Below are positions 17,207 through 25,044 of a stretch of DNA of 64,000 nt, in pieces (the stretch's first letter is position 1; every line of letters begins with the position of its first letter). The stretch is from Bacillota bacterium (GTDB taxonomy: Bacteria; Bacillota; Clostridia; Lachnospirales; Lachnospiraceae). The notes below the pieces were generated by a model. It ran no database searches and was not told where the DNA came from. It was given only the letters and a program-made list of their open reading frames with translations. The DNA lies in assembly GCA_023414355.1 (NCBI GenBank), contig JAEZOB010000033.1, positions 62,001 to 126,000 of the forward strand. Direction: 5' to 3'. A program made the translations under genes and the position numbers.

Positions 17207-17236
17207 ATATTCAGTTTCAATACATCGTTTTGTCAA
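17207..17236 (-). promoter_or_regulatory. probable sigma-A promoter of nif operon
   Basis: On the minus strand TTGACA (17231-17236) and GAATAT (17207-17212) are 18 bases apart. Transcription would start near 17200, giving a ~110-base leader that contains the hairpin at 17111-17150. The rest of the 315-bp modC-nifH gap shows no ORF; an interrupted GATAG/CTATC pairing surrounds two TTGCAA copies (about 17155-17195). No sigma-54 (-24/-12) motif was seen. Confidence 0.6.
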
Positions 17237-17402
17237 ATATGAATACGCATTTTGATATATTTTTGCACAATTTACACTATAGATCATTTTTTCACACTAA
17301 ACCCCATATTGCCGCTTTACGGCAGCTCAAAACCCGGAAGAACAAGGTGTGAGTGCCACTGCACGAACTACGCAGCTTCTTCCTGTGTGAACCGCTTTTT
17401 GT

Positions 17403-18467
17403 TCACACTGCTTTACTTGTTAAAAGCAGAATTTCTTCCTTAGGCAGATAGATGTACTTTGGCTGTCTGCTGTTCCACTTCTGGTTCCATTCCTGCTTAG
17501 ACACAATCCACCAAAAACTGTTTTGCTGCTCCTCATTCGTTTTATTCCCAAGAAGGAGCTTATATTCATGTGGTCCTTCCGATACCTCCAGTAGAGCTAC
17601 AGGGATTCTGTTTTCTGTCGAACTTTCGCTGCCAGCTCTGATATTATGGGCACGAATACCTACATACCCAACTTCCTCCGGTACTTTTCTATCTATATGC
17701 AGATCCAGCTTCCAATCCAAAGCTCTTACCATATATTCATTCATACGAACTGCCCTGGAGATATTTCTGCACCCGGTCAGCTGCGCAGTGATGATATCCG
17801 AGGGACAGCAGAAGATCTCTTCTTTGCAACCACTCTCGATAACGCGACCATGATACAGCACGGATACCGTATCACAGAAACGATACATCTCCTCTCTACT
17901 GTGTGAAACCATGAGAATCGCTCCTTCATAATTCTTCAGATACTCGTACAACTCCTGCTGCACCTTCTCCTTCAGATATGCATCCAGAGCATAAAAAGGC
18001 TCATCGAGCATCAAAAGCTCAGGCTCCAGAACCATGCTGCGGGCAAGCGCGACTCTCTGCTGTTCTCCACCGGACAGTTGACTAGGATACTTATCCAGCA
18101 TCCCTTCCAGCCGAAACAGAGTAACCATTTCCTCTAAACTCATCCTGCCTGACTTATTATGATGTCTTCCGATCTCAATGTTCTTCTTCACAGTCATATG
18201 GGGAAAGAGAGCATAATTTTGAAAAAGCATGCCTACATTTCTTTGCTGTACCGGCAAGTTTATCCCCTGCTCCGAATCATACAGCGTCCGTCCGTTTAGG
18301 ATAATCCTCCCGGTATCCGGAGTCTCGATTCCGGAGATACATTTTAGTGTCAGACTCTTTCCACAGCCCGAAGCTCCTAACAAACCAAGAGATTTTCCCG
18401 AATAGGACAGCTTTACCTTGAGTAGAAAATTCCTATATTTCTTGTTGATATCAACTGTCAACTCCAT
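17403..18467 (-). CDS. modC: molybdate ABC transporter ATP-binding protein
   Basis: ATPase of the molybdate importer. Residues ~1-235 form the ABC domain: Walker A GASGCGKS, Q-loop LFQNYALFPHMTV, signature LSGGEQQRVALARS, Walker B LLMLDEP, H-loop VSHS. The D-loop reads EPFYALD rather than the usual EPFSALD. Residues ~240-354 form a TOBE/MOP-like C-terminal domain (VGYVGIRAHNI) that binds oxyanion in relatives. Its start overlaps modB by 17 bp, with GGGAGG upstream. Its position directly before nifH supports molybdate supply for FeMo-co. Sulfate or tungstate cannot be excluded from this subunit alone. Confidence 0.9.
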   Translation of the reverse strand: MELTVDINKKYRNFLLKVKLSYSGKSLGLLGASGCGKSLTLKCISGIETPDTGRIILNGRTLYDSEQGINLPVQQRNVGMLFQNYALFPHMTVKKNIEIGRHHNKSGRMSLEEMVTLFRLEGMLDKYPSQLSGGEQQRVALARSMVLEPELLMLDEPFYALDAYLKEKVQQELYEYLKNYEGAILMVSHSREEMYRFCDTVSVLYHGRVIESGCKEEIFCCPSDIITAQLTGCRNISRAVRMNEYMVRALDWKLDLHIDRKVPEEVGYVGIRAHNIRAGSESSTENRIPVALLEVSEGPHEYKLLLGNKTNEEQQNSFWWIVSKQEWNQKWNSRQPKYIYLPKEEILLLTSKAV

Positions 18468-19140
18468 ATCGTTCCTCCCTTTTTCTGGTTTTACCCTTTT
18501 GGGTAAATTGATTCATTGACAAGATCATAAAGAAGGATAATGTCAGCAAAAGCCCGGCCCATACTGCCGCCCGATCCACATCTCCGCTTTGGATGGCCAT
18601 ATAGATCGCAAGCGGCATCGTCTGGGTCTTCCCCGGAATATTGCCGGCAATCATCAGCGTCGCACCAAATTCGCCAAGTGCTCTGGCAAAGGCCAATATC
18701 GCACCGGACACTACTCCCGGAAGAGCAATCGGAAGTAATACCTTCCAGAATATCTGGAGCTCTGACAGCTTTACCGTACGGGCGGCATAGATCAGATTAG
18801 GATCCACCTGCTCGAAGGCGGCCTTTGCCGAACGATACATCAGGGGGAAGGAGACCACGACAGCTGCTATAACCGCTGCAGATCTGGTGAATATGATCTG
18901 AATTCCGCTTACTTCAAGTGTTCGTCCCAAGAGGCCATGCTTCCCAAGTAACTGCAATAATAGAAACCCAATTACCGTAGGAGGTAAAACGAGGGGTAAG
19001 GTGAGCAGTACATCCAGGATATGTACCAGTCTGGCATTCAGCTGTCTGATCTTGTGAGCAGTATAGATTCCCAGAAAAAATGTAATTATTGTAGCGGGAA
19101 CCGCAGTCTTAAGTGATATCAATAAAGGGGTCCAGTCCAT
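18451..19140 (-). CDS. modB: molybdate ABC transporter permease
   Basis: Membrane channel subunit with about five to six helices. The cytoplasmic EAA loop is clear: AARTVKLSELQIFWKVLLPIALPGVVSGAILAFARALGEFGATLMIAGNIPGKTQTMPLAIY, shown here by its core ALGEFGAT, which is typical of ModB and CysT/W permeases. Length 229 aa is usual for ModB. The start has AAAGGAG upstream. It lies between modA and modC in one operon and overlaps modC. Confidence 0.92.
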   Translation of the reverse strand: MDWTPLLISLKTAVPATIITFFLGIYTAHKIRQLNARLVHILDVLLTLPLVLPPTVIGFLLLQLLGKHGLLGRTLEVSGIQIIFTRSAAVIAAVVVSFPLMYRSAKAAFEQVDPNLIYAARTVKLSELQIFWKVLLPIALPGVVSGAILAFARALGEFGATLMIAGNIPGKTQTMPLAIYMAIQSGDVDRAAVWAGLLLTLSFFMILSMNQFTQKGKTRKREERYGVDS

Positions 19141-19169
19141 CCTCAGTCTCCTTTCTGTTTTTTCCTCTG

Positions 19170-19991
19170 TCAGTCGATGATATCAAAACCGTATTTTACC
19201 ATAATCTCTTCCGCTTCCTTCGTATCCAGATAAGCAAGGAATTCCTTCGCCTGCGGCTCGAACTTCGTACTCTTTATAATGGCTCCTGAGTATATTGCAA
19301 TGCTGCCTTCTCCCTCAGGTGCCGTGGCAGCGATCTTAAGCTTAGTGTTTAACAGGGCATCGGTTTTATACACAACTCCTGCATCCGCTTCCCCTGAGCT
19401 TACCCATGCAGATACTTCAGTCACAGTTTTGCCCAGAGTAGCCTTCCTAAAGGTAGCCTCCCAGATCCCCAACCGCTCAAAAATCAGTTTGGCATACTGT
19501 CCCGCCGGTACCGATTCCGGATCACCAAGCGCAATCATATCTGCCTTCGTGATATCCTTGAAATCAGCAATTCCCAATTTACTATCCACCGGTACGATCA
19601 GAACCACTTCATTCCGGAATAAATCCACCCTGCTGTCAGGCAGAATAAGCTCATCCTTTTCCAGGGAAGTTATCTGTTTTTTAGCCGCAGACAGGAAGAT
19701 ATCCACCGGAGCGCCTTCCCGGATCTGTTGCTCGATCGTTCCGGAACTTGCAAAGGTAAAGCTTAATCGTATCTCCGGATACTGTTCCTCGAACAATGGT
19801 TGTATCTCCTTCATTGCCGGCTCGAGACTGGCGGCTGCACCGATAAGTAACTCTGTCTCTTCTTTTCTACTGCAGCTAGATGAGAGAATACCTCCCAGAA
19901 TCAGAAAGAGGAGAATGCTGCTTATTCTCCTCTTTGAAAGTTTGGTGCCGATGAAATTATTACCGGTTGGGTATATGTACTTTTTCCTCAT
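19170..19991 (-). CDS. modA: molybdate-binding lipoprotein ModA
   Basis: Extracellular solute-binding protein that captures molybdate for ModBC. The N-terminus is a lipoprotein signal: basic KLSKRR, a hydrophobic stretch, then GGILSSSC with Cys40 as the lipid anchor. The mature part begins LLIGAAASLEPAMKEI, has FTFASSGTIEQQIREGAPVDIFLSAA (oxyanion-binding Ser/Ala loop), and EVSAWVSSGEADAGVVYKTDAL, all standard in ModA. Length 273 aa. GGGAGG precedes the ATG. It is the first gene of modABC, with its own promoter and leader hairpin upstream. Confidence 0.93.
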   Translation of the reverse strand: MRKKYIYPTGNNFIGTKLSKRRISSILLFLILGGILSSSCSRKEETELLIGAAASLEPAMKEIQPLFEEQYPEIRLSFTFASSGTIEQQIREGAPVDIFLSAAKKQITSLEKDELILPDSRVDLFRNEVVLIVPVDSKLGIADFKDITKADMIALGDPESVPAGQYAKLIFERLGIWEATFRKATLGKTVTEVSAWVSSGEADAGVVYKTDALLNTKLKIAATAPEGEGSIAIYSGAIIKSTKFEPQAKEFLAYLDTKEAEEIMVKYGFDIID

Positions 19992-20056
19992 AGTGTTCCT
20001 CCCTTATGTATCAATTTGTATCAAGTAGTAATACCATGTTTTGGTTTTGTGAAATA

Positions 20057-20090
20057 ACAAAAGGCACCTTAGAATTATCTAAGACGCCTT
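20057..20090 (-). terminator. terminator-like hairpin in modA leader
   Basis: A 13-bp stem (20061-20073 with 20078-20090, two wobble pairs) and a 4-base loop, followed on the minus strand by TTTTGTT. It may end the upstream EFR1 ferredoxin transcript. It also lies downstream of a strong promoter for modA, so mod transcripts would have to pass it. Confidence 0.75.
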
Positions 20091-20116
20091 AGTCATACGA
20101 TTTTTATTTAGGGCTT

Positions 20117-20146
20117 ATTATAGCTTCAGGACAGATTATTTGTCAA
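20117..20146 (-). promoter_or_regulatory. consensus sigma-A promoter of modABC
   Basis: TTGACA (20141-20146) and TATAAT (20117-20122) on the minus strand, 18 bases apart. Start of transcription near 20110 would place the hairpin at 20057-20090 inside a ~120-base leader. Confidence 0.75.
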
Positions 20147-20195
20147 GGACTAATTTCAGAGAATAACATTTATAAATTACTTCGCGTTGATTCAG

Positions 20196-20951
20196 CTATT
20201 GCAGATATCCCGAATTCGCATATCGGCGTTTCCCCTGAGTTTTATTCTTATATTCTATCGCCTCCCTCGGGCAGCGACAGATACATGCCATGCACTGGGT
20301 ACAGCTTTCTCCCCACTCCGGTTTTCCACCGGACATCTCAATATTATTAAGGGGACAAAGCTTTGCACATTTTCCGCACCCGTTACAGGCTTCTGTGGCA
20401 TAAAAACCCTTCGCACTGACAAAAATCGGATAATACATAGAGTTGATGATTCCGCTGGCGAACCTTCCACCTAAAGTGACTTTCTCCTCCGGTAATGGCT
20501 TCTGTTCCCCGATCAGCTTCGCAATCTCAAAGAGGATTGGTGCAGCATTCTCGATAATTCTCTGCTCCTGCTCTTTCTCCGGTGCATGGAACATGGTAAT
20601 GTAATTCTCCGGCATGACGATGGTGGCAAACCCCAGGAAGGTAAACCCCTTCTTCTCACAAAGCTTCTTACTATAATGAACTGCATTGTGAGTCTCCGAA
20701 CCACAGGTCAGGACAAAATACGCCTGCTGATTTCCCTCAAACGTGGCTTCCTGTATAAATCTTTCGACCACCCTTGGCATTCTCCAGGCATAGGTTGGAG
20801 CAACAAAAACCAATGGTCCGGTAGAATGAAATTCCTCCCTGCTGCCATGTTTCATAAGATCATTGATCGAGACAAGATTGTCACCGGTTACCGATGCAAT
20901 CGCCTGAGCAGCATAAAGACTGTTACCCGTTCCGCTGAAATAAAATATCAT
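20196..20951 (-). CDS. EFR1-family flavodoxin/ferredoxin fusion
   Basis: Electron-transfer protein of 251 aa. Residues ~1-160 are flavodoxin-like, with the FMN-phosphate loop FSGTGNSLYAA and the PTYAWRMPRVV segment. The C-terminal part holds two [4Fe-4S] motifs, CNGCGKCAKLCP and CTQCMACICRCP. This is the layout of the EFR1 ferredoxin family common in anaerobic Firmicutes. GGAGG precedes the ATG. It is upstream of modABC in the same direction but separated by a hairpin and promoter, so a link to nitrogenase electron supply is only a possibility. Confidence 0.9.
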   Translation of the reverse strand: MIFYFSGTGNSLYAAQAIASVTGDNLVSINDLMKHGSREEFHSTGPLVFVAPTYAWRMPRVVERFIQEATFEGNQQAYFVLTCGSETHNAVHYSKKLCEKKGFTFLGFATIVMPENYITMFHAPEKEQEQRIIENAAPILFEIAKLIGEQKPLPEEKVTLGGRFASGIINSMYYPIFVSAKGFYATEACNGCGKCAKLCPLNNIEMSGGKPEWGESCTQCMACICRCPREAIEYKNKTQGKRRYANSGYLQ

Positions 20952-20995
20952 ACTTTCCTCCTGATTACCTAGTTCTTATTCATTTACATTACTAT

Positions 20996-21075
20996 CACTT
21001 TATGCTCTTATCACTTTATGCTCTTATTACTTTATGCTCTTATTACTTTATGCTCTTATTACTTAATTCTCTTAT
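20996..21075. repeat. 16-bp tandem repeat, five copies
   Basis: Five adjacent units of CACTTTATGCTCTTAT or TACTTTATGCTCTTAT; the fifth has three changes. It lies between the MocR-type gene's stop and the EFR1 gene's start. No ORF or spacer. Confidence 0.9.
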
Positions 21076-21153
21076 CATTTTTTCTTGTCATTTTATGTTA
21101 CTTTAATTCATGTTACTTATATACATTCCCCTGTTTCTTTCGGTGCGGTCCAG

Positions 21154-22560
21154 TTATAGCAGAAGCTCTGTCTTGTCTTCACTGTCAAGAATCCTTCTTA
21201 ATATCTTGATTCCTTCCTCGAATTCGGCCGGATTTCTGGCGGCCGTTACGGAAATTCTTACCGCACCCGGTGTCCGGGAATTTCCTACCAGGAAACGCTC
21301 ACCCGAATATACCTGAACTCCTTCATTTTTAGCACAGATCTCGAAGCTCTTTCCTGTAAATACTTCCGGAAGCAAGATCCAATGAAACGGGCAGTTATCT
21401 TCTCCCTGAATCTCGAATTTACCAAGATAACGATTGAAGATTTGGTTCTGTTGTCTTGTATATTCCCTACGTTCCGCCGCGATTGCGTCCGCTTTCTTCG
21501 AGTGAATCAATCTGGCGGATAGTTCCAGAAGAAAAGGTGCAACTGTAATATTCTGATTATATATTCCGTTATTAATCTCAGTTTGGTAAGCCTCCGGAGC
21601 TGTTACGAAAGCAAGCCGAAGGCCAGGGGAAATCACCTTGGACAGGCTGATGACATGGATCACTTGCTCCGGAGCAAAGGATGCCACCGGAGGCAGTGGA
21701 TTTACCTTCAGCATACTATTGATTGCATCCTCTATTACAATCAGATTTTGTTTTCGTGCTACTTCTGCTATCATTCTTCTGGTATTCAGGCTCATGGTGT
21801 GCGTTGTCGGATTATGATAGTCCGGAATAATGTATAACCCCTTTAGCCTGTCATTTCGACAAGCATTCATCAAGCCCTCTTCTGTGATTTCATTGTCCTT
21901 CCATTCCACAGGCACCAGCTGTATTCCGAGCATCTTGGCAGCCGTCTTAAATCCGGGATAGGTCAAGGGATCAGTCCCAATTCGGTCTCCTGCTTTAAAT
22001 AATGAAGCAAGGATGGCTGCAATTGCATTCTGTCCGCCGGCGGCGAATAACATTTGATCAGCCTCCACTGTATATCCCACCTTACCAATCCATTGTACGG
22101 CTGCCTCTCTCTGCCAGGTATTACCACCAATGCAGCCATAAAGGAATAGCTTATCCGAGTCCGGCTCAGAAAGCATTTTCTGCATGTATTCCACAATGAT
22201 TTTATTCGGTTCCGCATGTGGCAGGATCGCCCCCATCTCAATCAACTGCATATGCTCCGGACTTGGACTCAGAATACTGCTCGTACCTACGTCGGAGGAG
22301 ATATAGGTCCCATTTCCGACTGCGGCACTGACCAGACCACTTTGTTCGCAGAGCTTGAATGCCCGTGATATTGTACTTAAGTTGACATCCAGATAATCCG
22401 CCAGCTCCCGCTGCGGTGGTAGCTTAGTCCCTGGTGCCAAGGTACCGTTTTTGATATCCTCCTCCAGCATTGCTGCCAATGCTTTATATAATGGCCCTCT
22501 TGCATTGGATAAATCAGGCCTCCAGCTCATAGGATAGTTCTCAAAAGAATTAACCGGCAT
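21154..22560 (-). CDS. MocR-type regulator: GntR helix-turn-helix plus aminotransferase domain
   Basis: Regulator of the MocR/PdxR family. Residues ~15-90 form a GntR winged helix (LPPQRELADYLDVNLSTISRAF, SGLVSAAVGNGTYI). The rest is a fold-type I aminotransferase-like domain with a PLP lysine in SLSKVISPGLRLAF. Such proteins use PLP or its amino-acid adducts as effectors. The start at 22560 is set by GGGAGGAG; the frame extends to 22620 without a better site. It is divergent from an aminotransferase gene, and repeated operator-like sites lie between them, so it probably controls that gene. The effector is unknown. Confidence 0.88.
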   Translation of the reverse strand: MPVNSFENYPMSWRPDLSNARGPLYKALAAMLEEDIKNGTLAPGTKLPPQRELADYLDVNLSTISRAFKLCEQSGLVSAAVGNGTYISSDVGTSSILSPSPEHMQLIEMGAILPHAEPNKIIVEYMQKMLSEPDSDKLFLYGCIGGNTWQREAAVQWIGKVGYTVEADQMLFAAGGQNAIAAILASLFKAGDRIGTDPLTYPGFKTAAKMLGIQLVPVEWKDNEITEEGLMNACRNDRLKGLYIIPDYHNPTTHTMSLNTRRMIAEVARKQNLIVIEDAINSMLKVNPLPPVASFAPEQVIHVISLSKVISPGLRLAFVTAPEAYQTEINNGIYNQNITVAPFLLELSARLIHSKKADAIAAERREYTRQQNQIFNRYLGKFEIQGEDNCPFHWILLPEVFTGKSFEICAKNEGVQVYSGERFLVGNSRTPGAVRISVTAARNPAEFEEGIKILRRILDSEDKTELLL

Positions 22561-22609
22561 GACTCCTCCCTTTCTATATCTTATCCGATCAAATAATAAT
22601 CCAGTTTCG

Positions 22610-22711
22610 TTTGCATACAATTATACTATTGTTTGTATCAATTATCAACCGAATAATAATTGTTTTGCACACAATTTTGAGATTGTTTGCCTATTGATGC
22701 AATGATATAAT
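22610..22711. promoter_or_regulatory. two 34-35-bp direct repeats (MocR operator) and aminotransferase promoter
   Basis: Two similar copies start at 22610 and 22664 (54 bp apart). Each begins TTTGCAYACAATT and continues with ATTGTTTG, so each is itself a loose inverted repeat. The second overlaps TTGTTT (22683-22688), which is 17 bases from TATAAT (22706-22711) on the plus strand. This is the expected operator design for the divergent MocR-type regulator. Confidence 0.65.
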
Positions 22712-22846
22712 AAAAAAAATTTTAAGGAACGGAAGTACGTACATTTGTATTAGAAAGAACTCCAAAATGAAATCCATTGGAATGTCATTTTGAACTTCTT
22801 TCAGATATTGTTTGTGCCGCCATATGGCAGCGGAATGGAGGTAATT

Positions 22847-24028
22847 ATGAATGGATTATATTCAGATCGAATACTGAACACGAAGCCCTCTTTTACCAGG
22901 CAGATTTTAAAGGTAACCGAAACCAATGATTTTATATCCTTCGCCGGAGGTTTACCGAACCCGATCTCTTTCCCTTTGCGAGAGCTTTCTGAAGCCTCCC
23001 AGCGAATCATCGAAAATAGCGGAGAGAAAGTATTCCAATACTCAACGACAGAGGGCTACCTTCCACTGAGAAAATATATTGCCGACCGATACAAAAGGAG
23101 ATTTGGTCTCGAATTTTCGCCGGAGGATATCATGATCACCACCGGTTCCCAGCAGGGCTTGGATCTTATAGGGAAAACGCTGATTAATAAAGGGGACGGC
23201 ATCATCATTGAAGAACCGGGGTATCTTGGTGCCATACAGGCCTTTTCCTTATACGAACCCAAATTTATACCGGTTTCCCTGGAGGCAGACGGGATCAATC
23301 TTGAGGAACTGGAGCATGCTCTTGAAAAGAATCAGGTAAAACTGTTTTATAGTGTACCGAACTATCAGAATCCCACAGGACTTTCTTATTCCGGTGAGAA
23401 AAGAGAAGCCGTATGCAAGCTTCTTGAGAAATATAAAGTCGTACTTGTAGAGGATGACCCCTATGGTGAATTGAATTTCTCCGGAGAAACCCTACCCTAT
23501 ATCGGAGCAGATAAGCTGGAATACAGCGTATTGTTTGGTTCCTTCTCGAAGACTATTACACCCGGGATGAGGCTGGGTTTCCTCTGTACAAAGAATAAAG
23601 AGCTGATGAACTATGTCAATGTTGCGAAACAGGGTTCTGATCTGCATACCAATGTATTTGCTCAGTATCTGATATATGATTATCTGATGCATAACGATTA
23701 TGAGCAGCATATCGATAAAATCAGAGCCTTATATAAAGAACAAAGCGATTCCATGATAGCCGCAATCAAAAAGCATTTTCCTGCTTATGTATCTTTTACT
23801 AGGCCTCAGGGTGGTATGTTCCTTTGGGCAACCCTGCACAACGGGAAAGCATCCATGGATCTGGTGGAGGAAGCACAAAAGGCAAAGGTTATGTTCGTTC
23901 CGGGAGATCCTTTCTATCCCTATAAAGTGAAGGTAAATACCCTTCGATTAAATTATACCAACTCAGATCCCGATACCATCGAAGAAGGAATTCGAAGACT
24001 GGGAGAAATCTTGTACCGTTATGCATAA
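22847..24028 (+). CDS. PLP-dependent aminotransferase, class I (2-aminoadipate/aromatic type)
   Basis: Fold-type I aminotransferase of 393 aa, similar to the LysN/ARO8-like group. Features are FAGGLPNPISFP near the N-terminus, TTGSQQGLDLIGKTLI (PLP-phosphate loop), PNYQNPTGLSYS, EDDPYGELNFSG, the Schiff-base lysine in GSFSKTITPGMRLGF, and the substrate-carboxylate Arg in NTLRLNYT. The start at 22847 has GGAGG; the frame could extend to 22790 but without a ribosome site. It is likely controlled by the divergent MocR-type gene. Donor and acceptor cannot be read from sequence. Confidence 0.88.
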   Translation: MNGLYSDRILNTKPSFTRQILKVTETNDFISFAGGLPNPISFPLRELSEASQRIIENSGEKVFQYSTTEGYLPLRKYIADRYKRRFGLEFSPEDIMITTGSQQGLDLIGKTLINKGDGIIIEEPGYLGAIQAFSLYEPKFIPVSLEADGINLEELEHALEKNQVKLFYSVPNYQNPTGLSYSGEKREAVCKLLEKYKVVLVEDDPYGELNFSGETLPYIGADKLEYSVLFGSFSKTITPGMRLGFLCTKNKELMNYVNVAKQGSDLHTNVFAQYLIYDYLMHNDYEQHIDKIRALYKEQSDSMIAAIKKHFPAYVSFTRPQGGMFLWATLHNGKASMDLVEEAQKAKVMFVPGDPFYPYKVKVNTLRLNYTNSDPDTIEEGIRRLGEILYRYA

Positions 24029-24032
24029 GCAA

Positions 24033-24055
24033 AAAGGGCTGTTTATCAGCCCTTT
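24033..24055. terminator. bidirectional terminator between convergent genes
   Basis: A 9-bp stem AAAGGGCTG (24033-24041) and CAGCCCTTT (24047-24055) with flanking A and T bases on both sides. It serves the aminotransferase gene and the hydrolase gene that ends at 24063. Confidence 0.8.
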
Positions 24056-24062
24056 TGGTTTA

Positions 24063-24950
24063 CTAATCAATATTCAAGGTTTCCCTGATATAATCACATA
24101 ATTCCTCCAGTGCCTGGTCTGCCTCCGGTACAAAAGCCGCCTGCATGTGAAAGATATGCCACATCTCATCCCAGCACTTATGCTCAGCCTTACCCCCGGC
24201 CAGGCTGACTGCCTTAACAAAGCTTTCCGAATCACCCGAAAACACATCATAATCTCCCGAGTGAATCATAACAGGAGGCAAACCACCCAACTTTCCAAAC
24301 ATCGGGGAGAGCATCGGGGAGGATGCATCCTCTGCACCCACATAAATCTTTGCGATCGACAAAGGATCCTCCTGTGCGAAGGGGTCTTCTTCCCTTCTTG
24401 TGACATAGGTTTCACTTTTCCCTGTCAGATCAAAAACCGGTGTGATATAGGCTAATGCCTTCGGCATCGGTATTCCCTTTTCCTTTAGCATAAGCAGTGC
24501 GGAAACAGATAACGCTCCTCCTGAAGAATCCCCCATAATTAAGATATTCTCCGGTTCAAAGCCCATTTCCAGCATCCCACGATATACAAGGGCTGCATCT
24601 TCAAGCGCCGCAGGGTATGGATGCTCCGGTGCCAGCCTGTAATCAGGCATGTAGATCGTTGCTTTGCATCGTTTCGCTAACCCGGCAACAAAATCCCTGT
24701 TGGAGGGATAGATTCCCAGACAGAAGCCGCCACCGTGATAATACAGAATTGCTTTATCTTTGGCAGCTCCTGCGCAGTAGAATACATCACAATCCACTTC
24801 ACCGACTTTCTCCCTGTTATTCCTGATTCCCTCCGGTAAACCAGCGGACTGTAATTCTTCCATATTTTTTCTTATCTCCGGAAGCGGCAAATTCCATAGA
24901 TTAGCTTCTTTGATTAAATTCCTTACATAATTACTTTGTGCACTGCTCAT
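24063..24950 (-). CDS. alpha/beta hydrolase (HSL-type esterase/lipase)
   Basis: Serine hydrolase of the hormone-sensitive-lipase family. The oxyanion-hole motif is YYHGGGFC, the nucleophile elbow is GDSSGG, the acid is probably in HSGDYDVFSGDS, and the base is the His of MWHIFHMQ near the C-terminus. Length 295 aa is usual. It should cleave short-chain esters or amides in the cytoplasm; there is no signal peptide. A weak AAAGAGAGA precedes the start. It is transcribed alone, downstream of an AraC-type gene. Confidence 0.88.
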   Translation of the reverse strand: MSSAQSNYVRNLIKEANLWNLPLPEIRKNMEELQSAGLPEGIRNNREKVGEVDCDVFYCAGAAKDKAILYYHGGGFCLGIYPSNRDFVAGLAKRCKATIYMPDYRLAPEHPYPAALEDAALVYRGMLEMGFEPENILIMGDSSGGALSVSALLMLKEKGIPMPKALAYITPVFDLTGKSETYVTRREEDPFAQEDPLSIAKIYVGAEDASSPMLSPMFGKLGGLPPVMIHSGDYDVFSGDSESFVKAVSLAGGKAEHKCWDEMWHIFHMQAAFVPEADQALEELCDYIRETLNID

Positions 24951-25044
24951 TCTCTCTTTCCCATCCTTTCAACCTTTTGACTTTTGTCATAGGCTTATTG
25001 TATGAGAAGAAAAGTTCTGCTTCATGATTAATCTTGCTGACTCT

